Assembly (NCBI RefSeq): GCF_040151475.1
Contig: NZ_JBDKWG010000142.1
Location: forward strand, 53,575-117,574
Length of the DNA: 64,000 nt
Source of the DNA: CAXBNB01 sp040151475
GTDB lineage: Bacteria > Bacteroidota > Bacteroidia > Cytophagales > Cyclobacteriaceae
Direction of reading: 5' to 3'
A model generated the notes under the pieces. The model was not told the DNA's origin, ran no database searches, and saw only the letters and a list, made by a program, of their open reading frames with translations. A program made the position numbers and the translations under genes. Below are positions 53,011 to 61,730 of this stretch, in pieces. Numbering within the stretch: the stretch's first letter is position 1; each line of letters opens with the position of its first letter.

Positions 53011-53481
53011 ATGATTGAGTGGGTAATTATAGCATCATTGATCCTCGTAGGGATAGCACTAGTTGTCGTTGAGATAATTTTTGTCCCCGGTACTACTATA
53101 GTTGGAATATTGGGGTTTGCATTGGGTGGATATGGAATATATTTGGGATATGATTACTTTGGGAGTACATCTGGGCACATTATTCTTGTAGCATCTGTTT
53201 TGTTGGCTTTTGCTGCTATACTTTATAGCTTTAAATCTGATGTCTGGAAGAGATTCTCAAATAAAAGCGTGATAAGTTCCAAAGTAAACGAAGGACTTAC
53301 ATCGGGATTGAAAGAAGGAGATGTGGGAGAGTCTGTATCATCCCTAAAACCAATAGGAAAAGCACTTTTTGGTGACAAAGAATATGAAGTAAGTTCGAGA
53401 GGTAATTTTATTACAGAAAAACAATCTGTCAAGATTATTAAAATTGACAAAAACAAAATTTATGTGGAATCTAACAATTAA
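53011..53481 (+). CDS. NfeD-family membrane protein, partner of flotillin
   Basis: The 156-residue protein has two to three membrane helices (VIIASLILVGIALVVVEIIF, GILGFALGGYGIYLGYDYF, ILVASVLLAFAAILYSF) and a small C-terminal soluble OB-like domain (LKEGDVGESVSSLKPIGKAL). This is the short NfeD form without the serine-protease part. NfeD genes almost always precede a flotillin gene, as here, where floA begins 8 bp later. The two are thought to organise membrane microdomains together. The ATG at 53011 directly follows the proS stop; an earlier TTG inside proS is unlikely. Confidence 0.92.
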   Translation: MIEWVIIASLILVGIALVVVEIIFVPGTTIVGILGFALGGYGIYLGYDYFGSTSGHIILVASVLLAFAAILYSFKSDVWKRFSNKSVISSKVNEGLTSGLKEGDVGESVSSLKPIGKALFGDKEYEVSSRGNFITEKQSVKIIKIDKNKIYVESNN

Positions 53482-53489
53482 ATGATACA

Positions 53490-54479
53490 ATGGAAATGAC
53501 CGTTTTACTATTAGCCGTTTTTGGGGGGATAATTTTATTTTTTATTTTCCTCTACTTTGTGCCCGTCAACCTCTGGATTACAGCTCAATTTTCCGGAGTG
53601 AAAGTTGGTCTCGCTGAATTGGTGTTTATGAGAATAAGAAAAGTGCCGCCTTCAATAGTCGTCAATTCGTTGATTACAGTTACAAAGGCTGGAATCCAGG
53701 TTACCACGAATCAATTGGAAACACATTACTTGGCTGGAGGTCATGTGCCATCAGTCATAAAAGCATTGATTTCTGCTGAGAAAGCAAACATTGCACTTGA
53801 TTTTAATCAAGCTGCCGCTATTGACCTTGCGGGTAGAGATGTATTTGAAGCGGTACAAATTTCCGTTAATCCTAAGGTAATTACCACTCCAAGGGTAGCT
53901 GCAGTAGCATCTGACGGAATACAGCTTATAGCAGTCGCAAGAGTAACAGTAAGAGCAAACCTTGCTCAATTGGTAGGTGGTGCTGGTGAAGACACTATCT
54001 TGGCCAGGGTAGGTGAAGGAATCGTAACTTCCATTGGATCGGCTTTAACACATAAAGAAGTACTCGAAAATCCCGATAAAATCTCTAAGTTGGTCTTGTC
54101 CAGAGGGCTTGATGCCGGAACGGCTTTCGAAATATTATCCATCGATATTGCCGATGTAGATGTAGGTAAAAACATTGGTGCTGATTTGCAAACAGATCAG
54201 GCAGCAGCTGACTTAAAAGTAGCTGAAGCAAAAGCTGAAGAAAGAAGAGCAATGGCTGTAGCAGTTGAGCAGGAAATGAAAGCCAAAGCTCAGGAAGCTC
54301 GTGCAAAAGTTATTTTGGAAGAAGCTGAAATACCTAAAGCAATTGCTGACGCTTTCAGAAGTGGCAACTTAGGTGTGATGGATTATTATAAAATGCAAAA
54401 CATTCAGGCTGATACTGATATGAGAGAATCAATTTCTAAACCTCAGTCAGGATCATCAAAAAAACCGGATAAGAAATAA
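53490..54479 (+). CDS. floA: Flotillin-like protein FloA
   Basis: FloA is a membrane-anchored SPFH protein that forms functional membrane microdomains. The 329-residue product has an N-terminal hydrophobic anchor (LLLAVFGGIILFFIFLYFVP), the SPFH-like body (ITVTKAGIQVTTNQLETHYL, GRDVFEAVQISVNPKVITTP), and an Ala/Glu/Lys-rich coiled coil (QAAADLKVAEAKAEERRAMA) before a short tail. Length and order match the bacterial FloA/YqfA family. It is the third of the proS/nfeD/floA run and is followed 22 bp later by a perfect bidirectional terminator. Confidence 0.96.
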   Translation: MEMTVLLLAVFGGIILFFIFLYFVPVNLWITAQFSGVKVGLAELVFMRIRKVPPSIVVNSLITVTKAGIQVTTNQLETHYLAGGHVPSVIKALISAEKANIALDFNQAAAIDLAGRDVFEAVQISVNPKVITTPRVAAVASDGIQLIAVARVTVRANLAQLVGGAGEDTILARVGEGIVTSIGSALTHKEVLENPDKISKLVLSRGLDAGTAFEILSIDIADVDVGKNIGADLQTDQAAADLKVAEAKAEERRAMAVAVEQEMKAKAQEARAKVILEEAEIPKAIADAFRSGNLGVMDYYKMQNIQADTDMRESISKPQSGSSKKPDKK

Positions 54480-54500
54480 CTTTTTTATAGAAGGCATTTA

Positions 54501-54540
54501 AAAAAAGGCTGTTTCGATTATAATCGAAACAGCCTTTTTT
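54501..54540. terminator. Perfect bidirectional terminator between floA and the gltX run
   Basis: The 20-base arms, AAAAAAGGCTGTTTCGATTA and its exact complement, meet at a TTATAA centre. Each strand thus ends with a GC-containing stem and a T-run, so it can stop floA transcripts and those of the convergent minus-strand run. Confidence 0.9.
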
Positions 54541-54578
54541 TGAACTCATTTGAAAATCACCACTATGAGCAAAACTCT

Positions 54579-54752
54579 CTAATCAGGCTTTTTCCGGTTT
54601 TGTAGTTTTTTGTCTTCTACGTTTTTATTCAGAAAATCATTCAACTTGTCTATGTCAAATGATGTTTTAATTTCACCAAAAGCATTTACCTCTACATCAA
54701 AGCCTTCCAGTTCAGAATCTACTTTTGGTTTTTTATTTTTACCGTGCGTCAT
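54579..54752 (-). CDS. 57-residue conserved small protein downstream of gltX
   Basis: This short gene encodes MTHGKNKKPKVDSELEGFDV followed by a section reading EVNAFGEIKTSFDIDKLNDF and a Lys-rich end, KNVEDKKLQNRKKPD. It is soluble and highly charged, with a central helix-like LNDFLNKNV. The ATG at 54752 overlaps the gltX stop by 14 bases, and the stop at 54579 lies just before the bidirectional terminator, so it is the last gene of the minus-strand run. I recall similar short proteins next to gltX in Bacteroidota, but no domain name or function is known. Coding is supported by placement, overlap and good composition. Confidence 0.75.
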   Translation of the reverse strand: MTHGKNKKPKVDSELEGFDVEVNAFGEIKTSFDIDKLNDFLNKNVEDKKLQNRKKPD

Positions 54753-56286
54753 TAATTATTTTATCAAATTCAGTCATTGCTGAATATATACGACTGACTG
54801 TTTCCTGTGTTCCAAGTATCTCCATGATTTTCATAAGGTCAGGTCCACCTTGCTCGCCAGATACAGCCACACGAAGTAGTTGCATTACTGAGCCTGCACC
54901 CACATTGTTTTTCTCTGCAGCAGCATTCAGTTTCTCCTGAAATCCGTCGGATGTCTCTTGATCCGTTGCGTTTAATGATTCGGCAAAATAAGTCAATACA
55001 TTTTTGGCTTCTCCCTTCCATCTTTTTCTGATTACCTTCTCGTCGTAAGATTTCGGAGTTGTGAAAAAGTATATCCCTTTTTCTAAAAGTTCGGGGATCA
55101 GGTCAATCCTTTCACGAAGCAAATCTGCTATTGCCAGGGCTTTCTCCGGGCTACAATCAAAACCCGCTTCTTTTGCCAATCGTGATACATTACTAGCCAA
55201 TAATTCTATGGGCTGTTTTCGGATATATTGCTGGTTAAACCAAATGGCTTTTTGTATGTCAAATTTAGCTCCTGATTTGTTGATTCTTTCTATTGAAAAC
55301 TCTTCTATCAACTGCTCCAAGGAGAATATTTCTTCTTCCGTGCCAGGATTCCAACCTAAGAAAGCAAGAAAATTGACAAATGCATCTCGCAAATAGCCCT
55401 CTTCTCTAAAGCCTTTCAGTTCACTGTCTTCATCTTTCACCTTCCATTCTAATGGAAAAATTGGAAACCCATGTTTTTGTGCATCCCTTTTGCTCAGTTT
55501 TCCATTTCCATCTGGCTTTAGCAAAAGTGGTAAGTGTGCAAATTTTGGCATGCTATCTTCCCAGCCAAGATATTGGTATAACAATACGTGAAGGGGCGCA
55601 GAAGGCAACCATTCTTCTCCACGTATTACATGCGAAATTTTCATAAGGTAATCATCCACCACATTAGCAAGATGGTAGGTTGGCATTCCGTCGGACTTCA
55701 TGAGCACCTTATCATCCATGGTAGAAGAATGCACCATTACCCATCCCCTGATCATGTCATTCAGTCTTATCTCTTCTTTGGGAGGAACTTTAATCCTGAT
55801 GACATAAGGTTCTCCAGCTTCCAGTTTTTGCTCTACCTCTTCCTTAGAAAGGGTAAGAGAATTTTTCATCGAATTTCTGGAAATGCTATTGTAGTTTAAA
55901 GAATTGGCCTTTGCCTCCTTCAGTTTCTCCCGCATTGCATCCAACTCTTCTGCAGTATCAAAAGCATAATACGCCTTGCCTTCTTCAAGCAACCTATTTA
56001 CATGTTCTTTGTACAACTCTTTTCTTTCAGACTGAATATAAGGGCCATAGGGGCCTCCAGCCAATGGGCTTTCGTCCGGAACAATCCCACACCAAGCCAG
56101 TGATTCATTGATATAGTTTTCTGCCTCAGGAACATATCTTGACTGATCGGTATCCTCGATTCTGAGGATCATTTTTCCATTGTTCTTTTTTGCAAATAAA
56201 TAATTGTACAGTGCCGTTCGGACACCTCCTATATGCAATACACCTGTTGGGCTGGGTGCAAACCGGACTCTCACTTCCTTCTCCAT
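54739..56286 (-). CDS. gltX: Glutamyl-tRNA synthetase
   Basis: GltX charges tRNA-Glu (and in some bacteria tRNA-Gln for later amidation). The 515-residue class I enzyme shows RFAPSPTGVLHIGGVRTALY with the HIGH-type motif, the RIEDTDQSRYVPEAENYI substrate site and KLSKRDAQKHGFPIFPLEW with the KMSKS-type loop. The C-terminal helical anticodon-binding part is complete. It follows ridA by 88 bp and overlaps the small downstream gene by 14 bases. Assignment is firm; charging of tRNA-Gln cannot be judged here. Confidence 0.97.
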   Translation of the reverse strand: MEKEVRVRFAPSPTGVLHIGGVRTALYNYLFAKKNNGKMILRIEDTDQSRYVPEAENYINESLAWCGIVPDESPLAGGPYGPYIQSERKELYKEHVNRLLEEGKAYYAFDTAEELDAMREKLKEAKANSLNYNSISRNSMKNSLTLSKEEVEQKLEAGEPYVIRIKVPPKEEIRLNDMIRGWVMVHSSTMDDKVLMKSDGMPTYHLANVVDDYLMKISHVIRGEEWLPSAPLHVLLYQYLGWEDSMPKFAHLPLLLKPDGNGKLSKRDAQKHGFPIFPLEWKVKDEDSELKGFREEGYLRDAFVNFLAFLGWNPGTEEEIFSLEQLIEEFSIERINKSGAKFDIQKAIWFNQQYIRKQPIELLASNVSRLAKEAGFDCSPEKALAIADLLRERIDLIPELLEKGIYFFTTPKSYDEKVIRKRWKGEAKNVLTYFAESLNATDQETSDGFQEKLNAAAEKNNVGAGSVMQLLRVAVSGEQGGPDLMKIMEILGTQETVSRIYSAMTEFDKIINDAR

Positions 56287-56374
56287 TTTGTTGGATTTTT
56301 TTATTTGAAGCGCAAAAGTATGAATAACATTTTTCTAATGTTATTCAAAATAGTAAAAACTGGATGTAGTAAAG

Positions 56375-56752
56375 CTAAAGGACAGCAATACAAGAAATTT
56401 CCACCCTTACATCTTTTGGCAATCGACTCACTTCCACTGTTTCCCTGGCAGGAGGATTCTCTTGAAAATACTTTCCGTATGCCTCATTTATCTTTCCAAA
56501 ATCAGACATATCCTTTACGAATATGGAGCATTTTACCACGCTGGTAAAGTCTGTCCCTGCCTCGGTAAGTATTGCAGAAAGATTTTTCATTACCATTTCG
56601 GTTTCCTCCTCGATAGTCCCTTCTACAAGGTTTCCGGTTGTTGGATCCAAAGGTATTTGCCCTGATACATAAAGTGTATTTCCAGCCATAGTAGCCTGAC
56701 TGTATGGACCTATCGGACTTGGTGCGCCGGATGAGTTGATTATTTTGTGCAT
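56375..56752 (-). CDS. ridA: RidA-family enamine/imine deaminase
   Basis: RidA hydrolyses reactive enamines and imines, such as 2-aminoacrylate formed by PLP enzymes, and so protects metabolism. The 125-residue protein is of normal length and carries the family motifs PSPIGPYSQATMAGNTLYVSGQIP and the C-terminal ARETVEVSRLPKDVRVEISCIAVL region (with the key Arg in PARE and Glu in VEISC). Its ATG directly abuts the glmS stop (56753), so it is translated from the same mRNA. The pairing with glmS may be incidental. Confidence 0.95.
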   Translation of the reverse strand: MHKIINSSGAPSPIGPYSQATMAGNTLYVSGQIPLDPTTGNLVEGTIEEETEMVMKNLSAILTEAGTDFTSVVKCSIFVKDMSDFGKINEAYGKYFQENPPARETVEVSRLPKDVRVEISCIAVL

Positions 56753-58588
56753 TTATTCTACAGTTACAGATTTAGCAAGGTTTCTTGGCTGATCTACATT
56801 GCAGCCTCTCATAAGGGCAATGTGGTATGATAATAATTGAAGTGGAACTACAGACACTAAAGGCATTAGTGCTTCGTGACAGGCTGGCACTTCAATAACA
56901 AAGTCAGCCATTTTTGGAATTAACACATCTCCTTCAGTCACCACTGCGATTACTATACCCTTTCTGGCTTTTACTTCCTGAATGTTGGATATAATTTTAT
57001 CGTAAGAACTATCACTTGTGGCAATGACTACCACAGGCATATTTTCATCTATCAATGCTATGGGGCCATGTTTCATTTCTGCTGCCGGATATCCTTCGGC
57101 ATGAATGTATGAAATTTCTTTCAACTTCAGTGCTCCTTCAAGCGCAACCGGAAAATTAAATCCTCGTCCGAGATACAGAAAATTTCTTGCATCCTTAAAT
57201 AAATCAGAAATGTATTCAATCTTGGCATTGGATTTCAAGACGGATTTTATCTTTTCAGGTATGCTTTCTAATTCTGACAGCAACTCATGGTACAACTCTT
57301 TTGTGATGGTTCCCTTGCGGTCAGCAATCCTAAGAACAATCATAGTAAGTACAGTCAATTGGGCGGTAAATGCTTTTGTACTTGCTACTCCTATTTCCGG
57401 ACCAGCGTGAAGATAAGCACCTTCGTCAGTAATTCTGGAAATGGAAGAACCTACAGCATTAACTACTCCAAGAATTATAGCTCCTTTTGATTTGGCCAAT
57501 TCGAGAGCTGCCATGGTATCCGCCGTTTCTCCTGATTGAGAAATGGCAATAACTATATCTCCTTCATTTATTACCGGGTTGCGATACCTGAACTCCGAGG
57601 CATATTCTACTTCTACAGGTATTCTACAATATTCTTCGAATAAATACTCTGCTACCAACCCTGCATGCCACGATGTGCCACATGCGATGATTACAATTCT
57701 TTTGGAATTTACCAGAGCTTCAGAATATTTGCTTATTCCACCTAGCACCAGATTACCCTTTTTAGCATCCAGCCTGCCACGCATACAATCGGCTATGGAG
57801 TTGGGCTGCTCAAAAATCTCTTTTAACATAAAATGATCATAACCACCTTTCTCAATCTGAGCTAGATCCATATCCAACTGTTGGATGTACGGGGTAAGTG
57901 CTACGTCATCAATATTTTTGATTGACAAATCATTTCTTGTAATTATTGCAATTTCATCATCATTGAGGTAAATAACGTCTTTGGTATATTCTATTATGGG
58001 AGTGGCATCTGACGCAACGAAGTATTCTCCTTTGCCAACGCCTATTACCATAGGACTTCCTTTTCTGGCAGCAATTAGCATGTCCGGATTATCAGCAGAC
58101 ATAATCACAATGGCATAAGCCCCTACTACTTTTGATAAAGCAATGCGAACTGCTTCCTCCAAACTACAATCATTCTCCTTTTTTATATCCTCAATGAAAG
58201 ATATTAAAACTTCTGTATCTGTATCGCTATGGAACTTGTATCCTTTATCACTCAGGTCTTTTTTTATCGCACCATAATTCTCAATAATACCATTATGGAT
58301 TATAGCTAATTTTTTGCCTGATGAGCAATGAGGGTGAGAGTTTCTATCACTTGGCTCTCCATGTGTCGCCCAGCGGGTATGGCCAATGCCTATTGTGCTT
58401 TGTGGTATTATTTCCCCAACGAAATTTTCTAAGTCCGTTACTTTACCCTTTTTCTTATAAATATTAAGGCTGCCATTATGTAATGCCACTCCTGTACTAT
58501 CGTATCCACGATACTCAAGTCTTTTTAAGCCATTTATTAAAATTGGGTAAGCCTGATGATCACCTAAGTAAGCAACAATTCCACACAT
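56753..58588 (-). CDS. glmS: Glutamine--fructose-6-phosphate aminotransferase (isomerizing)
   Basis: GlmS makes glucosamine-6-phosphate from fructose-6-phosphate and glutamine, the first step to UDP-GlcNAc for murein and LPS. The 611-residue enzyme starts MCGIVAYLGDHQAYPILING with the nucleophile Cys2 of the glutaminase domain. It has RWATHGEPSDRNSHPHCSSG and two SIS isomerase domains (VIAISQSGETADTMAALE, KHGPIALIDENM) and ends DQPRNLAKSVTVE. No glmS ribozyme is seen upstream, as expected outside Firmicutes. It lies 6 bp after the DUF4270 gene and abuts ridA. Confidence 0.97.
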   Translation of the reverse strand: MCGIVAYLGDHQAYPILINGLKRLEYRGYDSTGVALHNGSLNIYKKKGKVTDLENFVGEIIPQSTIGIGHTRWATHGEPSDRNSHPHCSSGKKLAIIHNGIIENYGAIKKDLSDKGYKFHSDTDTEVLISFIEDIKKENDCSLEEAVRIALSKVVGAYAIVIMSADNPDMLIAARKGSPMVIGVGKGEYFVASDATPIIEYTKDVIYLNDDEIAIITRNDLSIKNIDDVALTPYIQQLDMDLAQIEKGGYDHFMLKEIFEQPNSIADCMRGRLDAKKGNLVLGGISKYSEALVNSKRIVIIACGTSWHAGLVAEYLFEEYCRIPVEVEYASEFRYRNPVINEGDIVIAISQSGETADTMAALELAKSKGAIILGVVNAVGSSISRITDEGAYLHAGPEIGVASTKAFTAQLTVLTMIVLRIADRKGTITKELYHELLSELESIPEKIKSVLKSNAKIEYISDLFKDARNFLYLGRGFNFPVALEGALKLKEISYIHAEGYPAAEMKHGPIALIDENMPVVVIATSDSSYDKIISNIQEVKARKGIVIAVVTEGDVLIPKMADFVIEVPACHEALMPLVSVVPLQLLSYHIALMRGCNVDQPRNLAKSVTVE

Positions 58589-58594
58589 AAGATA

Positions 58595-59953
58595 TTAATT
58601 AGGAATAGTGTAATATACTTTGAGTTTGATGCCTGATTTTTCAAAAACACTTTGATTCATGCTCGTAATGTCAGAGGGAACCATTAGTAGTTTTTCAACA
58701 TCAATAGCATCTGCATTTATCAATTGGGTAAACAATGTTATTTCCGTTTCATAGGCAGATTCATCTTCATTCGGAACTGCAGAAGCCGGAACAGAACTAT
58801 TAGAAAGGTAGCCATTGTTGGATAATATTACCCTGGAAGTACTATTTGAAACATTGCCACCATCTTTTATAAAAAAGAACCTTGAATTATCCACCTGACT
58901 TATATATTCATTATGAACAATATCAAAAAAAGCAGGAATTTCTATGTCACACCTGTTGATAATAATATTACCCTGATCTGCCAGAAACTGTTTTAATGGT
59001 GATATGTCAATCTTTGGATAGATACCCGTAGCTGATTGCAAATACACTTTACCATTGTCAAGATCGAATGACTCAAAATTCTCATCAGCAATGCTCAGAT
59101 CAGAACTGCTGCGATCCGTTGAAATCGCATTGAACCTTACTGCATTAACAAAATTGAAATTGACAGACAAAGAATCAAGAATTGTAGAATCTTGCTGTAC
59201 ATTTTCTATTTGTTTGATCTGATAATATACCGACAACTTTGTATCGGCATGAGCAGGATCAAAACCAAGAATTGCAGAATTGCCAGACTCTGGAATCAAT
59301 GCGATACCCCTGAGTTGATTAATGATAGAATCTCCACTTATGGAACCAACTGAGGATTCCCTAAAGAATTTTAAAGTTTCTTCTCCAAAAACATCAAGAT
59401 TTATCTTCAGCAAAGTGTCCACTTCAGGATCAACCTGAAAAGACTTTTCCCCATAAAGCTTACTGTCTTCATCAACTATAGCAGGAAACTTGGAAAGATA
59501 AAAAACACCGTTAAACAAAGTATCATTTATCTGTTTTACCTTGATTGATTGAGTTTGAGAGAAGTTGTTGGAATGAAAATAATTGTACCTCAACTGTAGG
59601 ATTACCGAATCAATTTCATAATCAAAAACTTGTTTGCCGTCCGTGGTTAAACTATCGTCTTTTCTTTGGAAAGTAAATGAAGATAAAGCCAATTGAGAAA
59701 AAGCAGAAGAAGAAGTATTGCCAAAAACCGGATCGTTGTACTGACCTACCAGTAATCTGCGGTCAGCATCTGTCCGCAAGCTATCAATGAATACATTGGT
59801 AGAGGGTAAACTTATTTCTTCATACAAAACATCAATTTGTGTTCCTTCTGAATTCAAAGACAGACCAACTTCACTAGGGTCTTCACACGATAATAAGCCA
59901 GCAACTATAGCAAAAAGCAGTACTGCGTGACAGATTCTATCCAACAAGGTCAT
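58595..59953 (-). CDS. DUF4270 family lipoprotein
   Basis: The 452-residue protein has a lipoprotein signal ending VAGLLSC (Cys about residue 23) and then DPSEVGLSLNSEGTQIDVLY and VGQYNDPVFGNTSSSAF, typical of the Bacteroidota family DUF4270. It is beta-rich and anchored in the outer membrane; its function is unknown. It overlaps the glycogen-synthase-like gene upstream by 17 bases and is 6 bp before glmS. The arrangement glycogen-synthase-like/DUF4270/glmS recurs in the phylum, hinting at a cell-surface sugar role, though that is only inference. Confidence 0.92.
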   Translation of the reverse strand: MTLLDRICHAVLLFAIVAGLLSCEDPSEVGLSLNSEGTQIDVLYEEISLPSTNVFIDSLRTDADRRLLVGQYNDPVFGNTSSSAFSQLALSSFTFQRKDDSLTTDGKQVFDYEIDSVILQLRYNYFHSNNFSQTQSIKVKQINDTLFNGVFYLSKFPAIVDEDSKLYGEKSFQVDPEVDTLLKINLDVFGEETLKFFRESSVGSISGDSIINQLRGIALIPESGNSAILGFDPAHADTKLSVYYQIKQIENVQQDSTILDSLSVNFNFVNAVRFNAISTDRSSSDLSIADENFESFDLDNGKVYLQSATGIYPKIDISPLKQFLADQGNIIINRCDIEIPAFFDIVHNEYISQVDNSRFFFIKDGGNVSNSTSRVILSNNGYLSNSSVPASAVPNEDESAYETEITLFTQLINADAIDVEKLLMVPSDITSMNQSVFEKSGIKLKVYYTIPN

Positions 59954-60749
59954 TATATAAGTTATAGTAAGAGTCTAAGAAGTTTTCGTCATTCTCAATG
60001 GTGTCAAATTTTTTCTCTTTAGAAATATCTAACATCAATTTATTCAATACTTCACCTGTATCCTCCTTAGATTTGATTACAGCATCGGCATATTCCATTC
60101 CCAATCTGATAAAACCTTCAAAATCGGCAGATTTCAGGTTGTCAAGCATATTTTCCTCAATATCCATCATCATTACCTTGCCAATGAGGTCACTGCCAAA
60201 TTTATGCTCAAACGAGTTGTCATATACTGTAAATACCGTTTTAGCATTTTTAAAAATAGGATCGTTTTTGTAGGTAGTGTTGATGTACAAAGGAATCAAA
60301 CTTGTCATCCAATCATTACAATGAACAATATCTGGAGCCCAGCCAAGTTTTTTCACAGTTTCCAAGACTCCTTTGCAAAAGAAAATTGCCCTTTCATCAT
60401 TGTCTTCATGGAAGTTTTTCTGCTTATCAAAAAAGACTGACTTTCTGTGAAAATAATCTTCATTATCTATGAAGTACACTTGTAATTTTGCATTAGGAAT
60501 TGAAGCAACTTTTATAATTAGAGGCTTCTCCTCATCCCCCACTGAAATGTTGATTCCTGAAAGTCTTACCACCTCATGTAGTCTGTTTTTTCTTTCGTTG
60601 ATCAACCCAAACCGTGGTACTAAAATTCTAATTTCCATTCCCCTTTCCTGCATAGCTTGTGGCAGTTGTCTTACGAACTCAGCTACTTCTGTAGTTTGTA
60701 GAAAGGGGTTTATTTCACTTGCAACATAAAGAATTTTACACTTTGACAT
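59937..60749 (-). CDS. Glycogen/starch-synthase-like protein, N-terminal domain only
   Basis: The 270-residue product matches the N-terminal half of GT5 glycogen synthases (ILYVASEINPFLQTTEVAEF, KKLGWAPDIVHCNDWMTSLI, KTVFTVYDNSFEHKFG). The second Rossmann domain with the nucleotide-sugar site and catalytic Glu is missing, while the frame ends cleanly and overlaps the next gene. It is therefore a short stand-alone member, seen in other Bacteroidota, rather than a broken gene. It probably cannot extend glycogen alone and may bind a sugar or partner. A near-consensus promoter (60788-60818) lies upstream, so this is the first gene of the run to glmS. Confidence 0.88.
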   Translation of the reverse strand: MSKCKILYVASEINPFLQTTEVAEFVRQLPQAMQERGMEIRILVPRFGLINERKNRLHEVVRLSGINISVGDEEKPLIIKVASIPNAKLQVYFIDNEDYFHRKSVFFDKQKNFHEDNDERAIFFCKGVLETVKKLGWAPDIVHCNDWMTSLIPLYINTTYKNDPIFKNAKTVFTVYDNSFEHKFGSDLIGKVMMMDIEENMLDNLKSADFEGFIRLGMEYADAVIKSKEDTGEVLNKLMLDISKEKKFDTIENDENFLDSYYNLYNDLVG

Positions 60750-60787
60750 AAACCTTGAATTTTAGATACATTATTTAAAAATGACCA

Positions 60788-60818
60788 CAAAATTACACTA
60801 TTTTTGGCTTTTTCTCAA
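60788..60818 (-). promoter_or_regulatory. Promoter of the glycogen-synthase-like/glmS run
   Basis: On the minus strand TTG (60816-60818), 20 bases and TAATTTTG (60788-60795) fit the consensus. The start of transcription would be near 60781, about 32 bases before the start codon. It overlaps the plus-strand panC promoter candidate. Confidence 0.55.
60799..60806 (+). promoter_or_regulatory. Candidate -7 element of the panC run
   Basis: TATTTTTG matches TAnnTTTG, with TTTA at 60774-60777 as an imperfect -33. It lies within the minus-strand promoter of the divergent operon, so both polymerases would compete for the same DNA. Confidence 0.45.
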
Positions 60819-60869
60819 TAATAATGCCTAATTCCATTTAAGGGACGCCTACAATACATTAAAAATTCC

Positions 60870-61724
60870 ATGAAAGTTTTTGATTCTATAGGTTCTGTAC
60901 GTTCTTTTTTGAATGACAAAAGACGACAAGGAAGCCAAATTGGGCTTGTTCCTACTATGGGATCACTACACAAAGGCCATTTTAACCTGATCAAGCTGGC
61001 AGCAAAAAACAATAATATAGTGGTAGTAAGTATTTTTGTAAATCCAACTCAATTTAACAAAAAGGAAGATTTGCAGAATTATCCCAGAGATTTGGACAAA
61101 GACATTAAAGCCCTGGAAAACATCGGTTGTCAGGCAGTTTTTGTTCCTTCTGAAAGGGAAATGTATCCATCCAATCGAACTTTGACTTTCGAGGTTGGTT
61201 ATATAGGAAAAATAATGGAAGGAAAATTTCGACCCGGACATTTTGCCGGAGTAGCCCTCATAGTCACCAAGCTTTTTAATGTCATAGCTCCAAACTATGC
61301 ATATTTTGGCCAAAAGGATTTACAACAACTGGTTCTTATTAAAAATTTGGTAAGAGAGCTAAACTTTGATCTGGAAATAGTAGAAGTCCCTACCGTAAGG
61401 GAAGCAAGTGGGTTGGCTATGTCGTCAAGAAATCAACGACTAAATGGGCAGGAAAAGAATCTTGCTGCAAATATTTATAAAGGATTGCAAATTTTAAAAA
61501 ATAAAATCGTTTCAGGAATTGGTTTAGAAACTTCAATATCAGAAACAAAAGAATTTTATAAAAATGTGGAGGGATTTGACCTTGAATATCTTGAAATAGT
61601 AAGAAAATCTGATCTTTTGCCAATAAGCAAATTTAATTCTGATATCGAAACCGCTTTGTGTGTAGCAGGATATGTCGCAGATGTTAGGTTACTGGACAAC
61701 CTGTGTATCAACCCTAAAGTCTGA
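60870..61724 (+). CDS. panC: Pantoate--beta-alanine ligase
   Basis: PanC joins pantoate and beta-alanine with ATP to form pantothenate, the precursor of coenzyme A. The 284-residue enzyme has the HxGH-type motif in VPTMGSLHKGHFNLIK, FVNPTQFNKKEDLQNYPRDL, and NYAYFGQKDLQQLVLIKNL near the active site, and LAMSSRNQRLN. Length is normal. In many Bacteroidota panD follows panC, but here a flippase-like membrane protein gene follows after 6 bp, so beta-alanine synthesis must be encoded elsewhere or acquired otherwise. Start at ATG 60870. Confidence 0.96.
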   Translation: MKVFDSIGSVRSFLNDKRRQGSQIGLVPTMGSLHKGHFNLIKLAAKNNNIVVVSIFVNPTQFNKKEDLQNYPRDLDKDIKALENIGCQAVFVPSEREMYPSNRTLTFEVGYIGKIMEGKFRPGHFAGVALIVTKLFNVIAPNYAYFGQKDLQQLVLIKNLVRELNFDLEIVEVPTVREASGLAMSSRNQRLNGQEKNLAANIYKGLQILKNKIVSGIGLETSISETKEFYKNVEGFDLEYLEIVRKSDLLPISKFNSDIETALCVAGYVADVRLLDNLCINPKV

Positions 61725-61730
61725 GTTTCG

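Noticed and set aside
58589..58640. glmS ribozyme
   Set aside because: The gap before glmS is 6 bp and is preceded by coding sequence, leaving no room; the ribozyme is a Firmicutes feature.
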